From: Gilvimarinus xylanilyticus
GTDB taxonomy: Bacteria > Pseudomonadota > Gammaproteobacteria > Pseudomonadales > Cellvibrionaceae
Assembly: GCF_024195295.1 (NCBI RefSeq)
Contig: NZ_JAMFTH010000001.1
Location: 682,001 to 746,000 of the forward strand
Length of the DNA: 64,000 nt
Reading direction: 5' to 3'
Below are positions 37,040-44,072 of this stretch, one piece after another (position 1 is the first letter of the stretch; every line of letters starts with the position of its first letter). The notes under the pieces were generated by a model. It saw only the letters and a program-made list of their open reading frames with translations, had not been told where the DNA came from and ran no database searches. A program made the translations under genes and the position numbers.

Positions 37040-38458
37040 ATGAGCGATAAGCCCCTTCCCCCCGTTGCCGTTAATCGCCGCGCTTTTTTGCACGGTGCCC
37101 TGTCAATGGCCGCGCTGGCCGGTTGCACGTCGACCGCCCTGGTGAAAAAACAAGCCATGCCCATGGAGGAGATTAACGTGTCGGCACCATTTGCCATGCC
37201 GACCCTGCGGATTCCCGACTTCTCCGGTCGACCTTCCTACCGTATTACCGACTTCGGTGCCAGGCCGGATGACAAGGTGGTCAATGGTAAAGCCATTCAC
37301 CGCGCCATAGCGCTGGCCTCTGAAAATGGCGGCGGCACGGTGGTTATTCCTCGGGGCGAGTGGCTGACCGGTAAAATCCACCTGCAAAGTCACGTTAATC
37401 TGCACTTGGAAGAGGGCGCTGTTCTGCTGTTTTCTGAGGACCCGGCCGATTACCTGCCAGCGGTAAAGACTACCTGGGAGGGAATGGAGTGCTATAACTA
37501 CTCGCCCCTTATTTATGCTTATGGTTGCGACAATATTGCCATTACCGGCAAGGGCACCCTCAAGGCCCGGCTGGATGTGTGGGAGGTATGGTACGGCCGC
37601 CCCGAGCCGCACATGGATGCTCTGGCCGAGCTGTACCATATGGCCGCCAAGGGCGTACCGGTGCAAGAGCGTCAAATGGCGTATGAGGGGGCCAACCTGC
37701 GTCCTCATTTTGTGCAGTTTAACCGCTGCCGCCATGTTCTGGTGGAGGGCATCTCGATAGAGAATTCCCCCTTTTGGGTGCTGCACCCGTTTCTCAGTAA
37801 AGATGTTGTGATTCGCGGTGTGAGTGTGCACGCCCACGGTCACAACAACGACGGCGTCGACCCGGAAATGACGCAAAACATGCTGATTGAGAATTGCACC
37901 TTTGATCAGGGGGATGACGCCATCGCGGTTAAGTCGGGGCGCAACCAGGACGCCTGGCGACTCAACCGACCCGCCAAAAATATCGTTATGCGCCACTGCC
38001 GAATCAAGCAGGCGCATCAGCTGCTGGCCGTGGGCAGCGAGCTGTCTGGGGGCGTTGAAAATATCCTGGTCGAGCACTGCCAGTTTGACGACGGCACCGA
38101 GTACGCCGGTACCGGCAACCTGGTATTTATCAAAACCAACGAGCGTCGCGGTGGTTTTGTGCGCAATATTACCGTGCGAGATGTGACCGCCGTTGCCCTG
38201 GAGGGTGGGGCGCTCAGTATTGCCACGGATGTGCTCTATCAGTGGCGGGATTTGGTGCCCACCTACGAGCGCCGCCTGACGCCCATCGAGGGAATCACCC
38301 TGGAGAATATTCGCATTGAGCAAGCGCGCTACCTGTGCAAGATAAATGGCCAGCAAGCCCTGCCGGTAAAAGACGTCACCCTGAATAACGTTCGCGCCGA
38401 CCAGTTGAAGGAAGCGGCCATTCAAAACACCCATGTGGTTCCCTTTCAGCACCGCTAA
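37040..38458 (+). CDS. GH28 polygalacturonase-family hydrolase, Tat lipoprotein
   Basis: Inverting beta-helix hydrolase of 472 residues acting on galacturonyl or rhamnogalacturonan linkages. The N-terminus has NRRAFLHGALSMAALAGC, a twin-arginine signal ending in a lipobox, so it should be an exported, membrane-anchored protein. The catalytic core is intact: NNDGVDPE near residue 270 and QGDDAIAVKSG near 289 supply the three Asp residues, followed by VGSELSGG. ATG at 37040 has ACGAGG nine bases upstream and gives the signal its correct N-terminus; the frame also opens upstream within the GH42 gene. The gap to the next gene (38459-38790) holds only regulatory sequence. Confidence 0.93.
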   Translation: MSDKPLPPVAVNRRAFLHGALSMAALAGCTSTALVKKQAMPMEEINVSAPFAMPTLRIPDFSGRPSYRITDFGARPDDKVVNGKAIHRAIALASENGGGTVVIPRGEWLTGKIHLQSHVNLHLEEGAVLLFSEDPADYLPAVKTTWEGMECYNYSPLIYAYGCDNIAITGKGTLKARLDVWEVWYGRPEPHMDALAELYHMAAKGVPVQERQMAYEGANLRPHFVQFNRCRHVLVEGISIENSPFWVLHPFLSKDVVIRGVSVHAHGHNNDGVDPEMTQNMLIENCTFDQGDDAIAVKSGRNQDAWRLNRPAKNIVMRHCRIKQAHQLLAVGSELSGGVENILVEHCQFDDGTEYAGTGNLVFIKTNERRGGFVRNITVRDVTAVALEGGALSIATDVLYQWRDLVPTYERRLTPIEGITLENIRIEQARYLCKINGQQALPVKDVTLNNVRADQLKEAAIQNTHVVPFQHR

Positions 38459-38646
38459 CAGGATCGGTGTTTAGCGGTCTCTCTCGTGGGGCTTTTTAGC
38501 GGGGGCGGGCCGTGGAAGGCTTCAGGCACATTTTCTCCTCCCGTCAGTGGTTTTGCGCCTCAATATGGCTCAGCGGTGTGTTAATTCGCGGGGCCGGGAG
38601 GCTGCTCGATGGTGTCGGCACGGGTGGTGTGGGGTAGCTCTTTTGG

Positions 38647-38673
38647 TGATTGATAATAGTCTTAAATCAATCA
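38647..38673. promoter_or_regulatory. Inverted repeat upstream of the first PL26 gene, motif shared with other RG-I promoters
   Basis: TGATTGAT (38647-38654) and ATCAATCA (38666-38673) flank an 11-bp spacer starting AATAGTCTTA. The string TGATTGATAAT...AGTCT recurs before the second aldolase gene near 53474, and its right part before the tandem CE12 gene near 53233. The remainder of the 332-bp gap 38459-38790 shows no gene. Confidence 0.5.
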
Positions 38674-38790
38674 TATAAAAACAAAACAAATCAATAGTTG
38701 TCATTATGTGTCGAACATGCTAGTTTTTATCGGTAAATTACAGCTTTGTCGCTGTCTGATAACGATAAAACCGTGCGGGAATGATGCTGG

Positions 38791-41496
38791 ATGAATCGAC
38801 GTGAATTTCTAAAAAAGGGGGGCGTGGCCGCTTCTCTTCCCCTTGCGCTCCCGGCGCTCAACAGTGGTTGTGCGAGCAGCTCACCGGCGCAGGCCACCCA
38901 GGCGCGCCAGTCCGGGCACCTGAGCTGGCTAGAGGGCAAAGAGCCGGCGGTTAAGGCCGGTACAACCTGGGGGCACCCCTGGCCGCAGGGGGCACTCAGG
39001 CGCGAGCAGCCTTTGAGTTTGGTTAACGCCGCAGGGGACAAGGTACCCCTGCAGAGCTGGCCAACCGCCTATTGGCCCGATGGCAGCATCAAGTGGACCG
39101 CGCACGCGGTTCCGGCGGGAATCTCACTCGGGGATCAGTTTCAGATAAAAAAGGAGCGCGGACCCGCCCCGAATCTGCCGGTTCGAGTGGCCACCTCCGC
39201 TGAATCAATCACGGTGGATACCGGCGTGGTGACAATTTCTGTCCCCACCAGCGGCGAGCATCTTATCAGCACTCTGTCACGCGACGGCCGCACGATAAGT
39301 AAGAATGCGCGTCTGGTGGGATTGGTACAGGACCAAGTTGAGCCGGACGCCGTCGCCCAGGTCTTTGCGTTTCAATCCCAAACCCAGACGGTTTCGGTCG
39401 AGCAAGAGGGGCCGGTGCGCGCGGTGGTTAAAATTGAGGGCGTTCACCAAATTGACAAGGGTAAGCAGTGGCTACCCTTCACCCTGCGCCTTTACTTATA
39501 CAGTGGCGCCGAATCGGTGCGAATCAGCCACAGTTTTGTGTTTGATGGCGATGATCAAAAAGATTTTATTCGCGGCCTGGGGTTGCGCTTTGATGTCGTG
39601 CAGCGCGATGAACTCTACGATCGCCACGTGCGTTTTGTGGGCGAAAATGACGGCCTGTGGGCCGAATCGCCGCAGGGCATTACCGGCCTGCGCCGCGACC
39701 CGGGCAAAGCTGTGCGCGACGCCCAGATTGCGGGCCGCAAAACGCCGCCTTTAAGCGAGTGGCCAAGCGATGTCAGCAGCAGACTGAAATGGGTTCCGGT
39801 CTGGAACGACTTTACCCTGTCCCAGCTTACCGCCAATGGTTTTGCGATTAAAAAGCGCACCAAAGCCGGCCACGGCTGGATCAATGCCGACCAGGGCCAG
39901 CGCGCGGCGGGCACCGCCTATGTGGGTGGCGCCTCCGGGGGCGTGCTGTTCGGTATGCGCGACTTCTGGCAATTGCATCCGGTACAAATTGATATTCGCA
40001 ATGCAGGGCAGGAAGAAGCCGAAGCCACCTTATGGTTTTGGTCGCCCGAGGCGCCGCCCATGGACGTGCGTTTTTATCACGACGGCCTGGGCCAGGAAAC
40101 CTACGAGCAGCAGTTGGATGCGCTGCGCATTACCTATGAAGATTACGAACCGGGTTTTGGCACGGCCTACGGCGTAGCGCGCACCACGGATTTTGTCCTG
40201 TGTGTCATGGGCGCCACGCCCTCGCGCACCACCAGCGTCAACTGGGCCCGCGAAATTAACACCCCCGGGCAGGTGATGGCGGCCCCCGAAGATATACTAA
40301 AAACCGGTGTGTTTGGTGGCCTGTGGAGTCTGCCAGATCGTTCCTCGCCGAAGAAAAAACAGATTGAAGATCGCCTCGCCTGGCAGGTGAATTACTACCG
40401 CCAGCAAGTGGATCAGCGCCACTGGTATGGCTTTTGGGATTACGGCGATGTCATGCACACCTACGATGTTGACCGCCACGTGTGGCGTTACGACATTGGC
40501 GGTTACGCCTGGGATAACTCCGAACTCTCGCCGGATTTGTGGCTGTGGTATTCCTTTTTGCGCAGTGGCGATGCCGCAACTTTCCGCCTGGCCGAAGCCA
40601 TGACCCGCCATAACCGGGATGTGGATATTTACCACTTGGGCCGCTTTAAAGGCCTGGGTACCCGCCACAATGTGCAGCACTGGGGTTGCAGTGCCAAACA
40701 GTTGCGTATCAGTACGGCGGCCTATCGCCGTTTTCATTATTTTCTCACCGGTGACGATCGCACCGGCGATGTACTCAACGAAGTGATTGACGCCGGCGAA
40801 GCACTGACCCGCGTCGACCCCACCCGTAAGCTTGCTAACCGCGAGCCGGTGCCGGGGCCCGAGCGGATGCAAGTGGGCACCGACTGGGGTTCGGTGGCGT
40901 CAAACTGGCTGACGGCCTGGGAGCGCACCGGCGATGATCAGTACCGCCAACGACTGATCGGGGCCATGCGCACTATTGGCGGCAATGCCGATGGATTTTT
41001 TGCTGGCACCTACGGGTTCGATCCAACGACCAAAAAGTTGTTTGCACCGGCGGATGGCGAGGCCCAGGTATCGCACCTAAGTGCGGTCTTCGGCCTGGTA
41101 GAGATTAATGCCGAGCTAATTCAGCTGTTGGATGTGCCGGAATACAAAGCCGCCTGGCTGCGCTACTGCCGCTTGTACAATGCCAGCGATAAGGAAAAGA
41201 TCGCCGCTGTGGGCAAAGCCTTTGGCACTCACTTGGAAGCGCCGCACTCGCGCCTGACGGCCTACGCCGCCGCGCAGAACAAAGATTCGGCTCTGGCCAA
41301 GCGCGCCTGGAAAGAGTTCCGCCTGCCGCAGGAATTTGCCCTGCAGTGGACGGGCGATCATCAGGCTATTCTCGATGTAAAAGGGCCACAGGTGCTCAAC
41401 CCGGTAGTCGAGGCTCCCTGGTTGTCCACCAATGACAGCTCCCAGTGGGGCTTGGCCGCGATCCAAAATTTAGCGTTGATTGGTAATGCGTTGTAA
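38791..41496 (+). CDS. PL26-like exo-rhamnogalacturonan lyase, Tat lipoprotein, copy 1
   Basis: Predicted exo-acting lyase releasing unsaturated galacturonosyl-rhamnose from RG-I ends. The 901-residue length, the TTWGHPWPQGA and QSWPTAYWPDGSIKWTAHA opening, the DQKDFIRGLGLRFD/DRHVRF segment, and the alpha/alpha-barrel-like WYGFWDYGDVMHTYD, SELSPDLWLWYSFLRSG and HLGRFKGLGTRHNVQHWG parts match the Penicillium PcRGLX-type exo-lyase family. The N-terminus carries NRREFLKK, a twin-arginine signal, with a Cys in a lipobox-like NSGC near residue 27. A paralogue of almost the same length lies at 44073 with a Sec signal instead. It starts a new operon with GH105. Confidence 0.85.
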   Translation: MNRREFLKKGGVAASLPLALPALNSGCASSSPAQATQARQSGHLSWLEGKEPAVKAGTTWGHPWPQGALRREQPLSLVNAAGDKVPLQSWPTAYWPDGSIKWTAHAVPAGISLGDQFQIKKERGPAPNLPVRVATSAESITVDTGVVTISVPTSGEHLISTLSRDGRTISKNARLVGLVQDQVEPDAVAQVFAFQSQTQTVSVEQEGPVRAVVKIEGVHQIDKGKQWLPFTLRLYLYSGAESVRISHSFVFDGDDQKDFIRGLGLRFDVVQRDELYDRHVRFVGENDGLWAESPQGITGLRRDPGKAVRDAQIAGRKTPPLSEWPSDVSSRLKWVPVWNDFTLSQLTANGFAIKKRTKAGHGWINADQGQRAAGTAYVGGASGGVLFGMRDFWQLHPVQIDIRNAGQEEAEATLWFWSPEAPPMDVRFYHDGLGQETYEQQLDALRITYEDYEPGFGTAYGVARTTDFVLCVMGATPSRTTSVNWAREINTPGQVMAAPEDILKTGVFGGLWSLPDRSSPKKKQIEDRLAWQVNYYRQQVDQRHWYGFWDYGDVMHTYDVDRHVWRYDIGGYAWDNSELSPDLWLWYSFLRSGDAATFRLAEAMTRHNRDVDIYHLGRFKGLGTRHNVQHWGCSAKQLRISTAAYRRFHYFLTGDDRTGDVLNEVIDAGEALTRVDPTRKLANREPVPGPERMQVGTDWGSVASNWLTAWERTGDDQYRQRLIGAMRTIGGNADGFFAGTYGFDPTTKKLFAPADGEAQVSHLSAVFGLVEINAELIQLLDVPEYKAAWLRYCRLYNASDKEKIAAVGKAFGTHLEAPHSRLTAYAAAQNKDSALAKRAWKEFRLPQEFALQWTGDHQAILDVKGPQVLNPVVEAPWLSTNDSSQWGLAAIQNLALIGNAL

Positions 41497-41546
41497 ACGC
41501 CGGACCGGTTTTTAACTCATTTAATACTCTAGAGGTTGTAACAAGT

Positions 41547-42653
41547 ATGCCTACGGTTGCTCATAACATTGAATACACCAACGTCCGCAACAGCATTGAT
41601 AAGCTGATCGATAATCTGGTTAACATTAAAGACGAAACCGGCGAGTTTTTGCTTAAGCTGGAAGACGGCCGGGTGATTGATACCAAAGGCTGGGCCGGGT
41701 GGGAGTGGACCCACGGAATCGGCTTGTATGGCTTGATGAAATACTGGGACATCACCGGTGATGATAAACCCCGACAAATTATTGAAGACTGGTTTAGTGA
41801 TCGTTTTAAAGAAGGCACCACTACCAAAAACGTAAACACCTATTCGCCTTTTCTGACCCTGGCTTATATGTATGAGCGTAACGGCGACCGCTCCTACTTG
41901 CCTTATCTGGATGTGTGGTCAGAGTGGGTGATGCGCGATATGCCCCGCACCGCCGAAAATGGTTTGCAACACATCGTTTACAACTCAGAGAACTACCAGC
42001 AGATCTGGGACGACACCTTGATGATGAGCGTTATGCCGCTTGCCAAAATCGGTCTGGTGCTGGATCGCCCCCATTATGTGGAAGAAGCCAAGCGTCAGTT
42101 TATGCTCCACATTAAATATTTGGCGGATCGTAAAACCGGCTTGTGGTTTCACGGCTGGACCTTCGATGGCAACCACAACTTCGCCGATGCTTTGTGGGCC
42201 CGCGGCAACAGCTGGGTGACCATCGCGATTCCCGAGTTTATCGAACTGCTGGATTTACCCGAGACCGATGGCTTGCGCATGTTCCTGGAGGAAACGCTGG
42301 AAGCGCAGGTTAAGGCGCTGCAACAAACCCAACATGCCGATGGCCTGTGGCACACACTGCTGGATGACCCCGACTCATACCTGGAAGCCTCGGCCGCTGC
42401 CGGTTTTGCCTACGGTATTCTCAAAGGTATTCGCAAAGGTTACCTGGATAAAAAATACGAAGAGGTAGGCATTAAGGCGGTTAAAGCGGTACTGGATAAC
42501 ATCAGCGCCGATGGCGAGCTGCAACAGGTGTCTTTCGGCACCCCGGTATTTGACGACCTGCAGGGTTACCGGGATATTCCGCTAACCTCCATGCCCTATG
42601 GTCAGTCCATGGCAATTTTGCTGCTGGTGGAATACATGAACTACTACATCTGA
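41547..42653 (+). CDS. GH105 unsaturated rhamnogalacturonyl hydrolase
   Basis: Hydrates and splits unsaturated galacturonyl-rhamnose into 5-keto-4-deoxyuronate and L-rhamnose. The 368-residue alpha/alpha-barrel resembles B. subtilis YteR: GWAGWEWTHGIGLYG, the likely catalytic Asp in IWDDTLMMSVMPLAK near residue 154, WFHGWTFDGNHNFADALWARGNSW and the C-terminal SMPYGQSMAILLL. There is no signal peptide, so the reaction is cytoplasmic and the disaccharide must be imported intact, fitting the TRAP transporter. It is the branch point between the rhamnose and uronate routes encoded nearby. Confidence 0.95.
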   Translation: MPTVAHNIEYTNVRNSIDKLIDNLVNIKDETGEFLLKLEDGRVIDTKGWAGWEWTHGIGLYGLMKYWDITGDDKPRQIIEDWFSDRFKEGTTTKNVNTYSPFLTLAYMYERNGDRSYLPYLDVWSEWVMRDMPRTAENGLQHIVYNSENYQQIWDDTLMMSVMPLAKIGLVLDRPHYVEEAKRQFMLHIKYLADRKTGLWFHGWTFDGNHNFADALWARGNSWVTIAIPEFIELLDLPETDGLRMFLEETLEAQVKALQQTQHADGLWHTLLDDPDSYLEASAAAGFAYGILKGIRKGYLDKKYEEVGIKAVKAVLDNISADGELQQVSFGTPVFDDLQGYRDIPLTSMPYGQSMAILLLVEYMNYYI

Positions 42654-42663
42654 TTGCCGTTTA

Positions 42664-42694
42664 CCCCGCCTTATTTTTTAAAAATAGGGCGGGG
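42664..42694. terminator. Strong hairpin between GH105 and rhaM
   Basis: CCCCGCC (42664-42670) pairs with GGCGGGG (42688-42694), and the interior T-run and A-run extend the stem further. CTGCTTTATC follows, so it may be a weak terminator or an intercistronic stabiliser. Confidence 0.55.
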
Positions 42695-42747
42695 CTGCTT
42701 TATCAAATTCACAAAACCGCCAAGTCCATCCATTCGGAGTGTGAGTA

Positions 42748-43062
42748 ATGGAAAAGATTGCGTTTGTTATGCAGCTTAAGCCCGGGTTCGAACAGGAATA
42801 CCAAAAACGTCACGACGACATCTGGCCGGAACTTGAGAAAGAACTTCGGGACGCTGGGGTGTCGGACTACTCCATTTTTCTGCACCCAGAAACCCTGCAG
42901 TTATTTGGCGTGCTTAAGCGCGAAGATAATCACCGCATGGATGATCTGCCGCAGACTCAGATAATGCAGAAATGGTGGCGGCATATGGCGGACATTATGG
43001 ACACCCACGCCGACAACAGCCCGGTCACCGCGCCTTTAAATAAAGTGTTTCATTTGGAGTAG
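42748..43062 (+). CDS. rhaM: L-rhamnose mutarotase
   Basis: Interconverts alpha- and beta-L-rhamnose so that the isomerase receives its preferred anomer. The 104-residue protein matches E. coli RhaM in length and motifs: [22 protein letters not shown] with the catalytic His, [17 protein letters not shown] and [10 protein letters not shown]. It lies three bases before the DUF1961 gene and downstream of GH105, the enzyme that releases rhamnose in the cytoplasm. Confidence 0.96.
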   Translation: MEKIAFVMQLKPGFEQEYQKRHDDIWPELEKELRDAGVSDYSIFLHPETLQLFGVLKREDNHRMDDLPQTQIMQKWWRHMADIMDTHADNSPVTAPLNKVFHLE

Positions 43063-43065
43063 TGC

Positions 43066-43854
43066 ATGGGTGTGAGTCATAAAACCGTTGCCGCGCCCCA
43101 AGGGCTGTGTTTGCTAATGCTCGCCTTAAGCTTGTTTTGGGTTGCGGGCTGCGCAACCGTACCCCCGCAACAGGTGCAAACGGAAATTCCACCCGAGCCT
43201 GGCCCGTTACTTTACCGCGCGGATTTTGCCAGCGCCGAATCGGTTTCTGACTGGGTAATGGAAGGCCCGGGTGAAGTTTCTTTCGACCAGGGCTGGATGA
43301 CAATGCTGTCCCCGGACGAGCAAGGTCATCACGTATTCTGGTGTCCACAAGAGTTTCCCGATAATTTTATTGCCACCTGGGATGCGCAAAACCTGGACCT
43401 GGAAGCGGGCCTGGTGATTGTATTTTTTGCCGCTTCTGGCGTGAATGGTGAAGATATATTTTCCCCGGAGCTGGCTCTGAGAGATGGCACCTTCACCCAA
43501 TACACCGAGGGTGATATAAAAAGTTACCACATATCTTACTACGCCAATGCCGCGCACAACCCAAGCCGCGGCCACGCCAATTTACGCAAGAACAATACCT
43601 TTAGCTTGCTGCAAAAAGGCGAGCTTGGTATTCCCACAGAATCCACGCGCCCTCACGAGATCACCCTGGTAAAACAGGGCAGTCGCATCCGCCTTTATGT
43701 GGATGAACGCAAGGTGATTGATTACACCGATGATACGCCGGTGGTGGATGGCGTTGACACCGGCCCGTCACTGGCAGGGGGAAAGATGGGTTTTCGGCAA
43801 ATGAAGTGGACGCAGTTTCGCTACCGAAATTTTCGCGTTTACGCCTTGCCGTAA
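43066..43854 (+). CDS. DUF1961 (YesU-like) lipoprotein
   Basis: A 262-residue concanavalin-like jelly-roll protein. A lipoprotein signal ends at VAGC near residue 28. Family-like segments include LLYRADFASAESVSDWVMEG, HVFWCPQEFPDNFIATWDAQN, YHISYYANAAHN and GKMGFRQMKWTQFRYRNFRVY. B. subtilis carries YesU of this family in its RG-I cluster, where its exact role is unclear; sugar binding or a side-chain-directed activity is likely. Here it is membrane-anchored, unlike YesU. It follows rhaM by three bases, so the two are translationally linked even though one acts in the cytoplasm and the other outside. Confidence 0.82.
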   Translation: MGVSHKTVAAPQGLCLLMLALSLFWVAGCATVPPQQVQTEIPPEPGPLLYRADFASAESVSDWVMEGPGEVSFDQGWMTMLSPDEQGHHVFWCPQEFPDNFIATWDAQNLDLEAGLVIVFFAASGVNGEDIFSPELALRDGTFTQYTEGDIKSYHISYYANAAHNPSRGHANLRKNNTFSLLQKGELGIPTESTRPHEITLVKQGSRIRLYVDERKVIDYTDDTPVVDGVDTGPSLAGGKMGFRQMKWTQFRYRNFRVYALP

Positions 43855-44072
43855 CCATTGGCCAAAACCCACTGGTCCAAACATGCAAGCCCCGCAATTA
43901 ATGGTCCGTGCCAGAGACGTAATAGGGGAAATCCATAGTAAGAGGCGACAGCCCGCGTTTACCCAGTGAATTTTACTCGCTGTTATAAAACACACTATTA
44001 GCCCGACAAGTTGAATGCCCGGGCGACAGACTTGAAAAAATAATAACCACGATTTTTAGGAAGGCCATAACC

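Noticed and set aside
37103-38452. Long open frame (449 codons) on the minus strand
   Set aside because: It is antisense to the GH28 gene, whose catalytic motifs are intact; the reverse frame shows no family features and follows from third-position GC bias.
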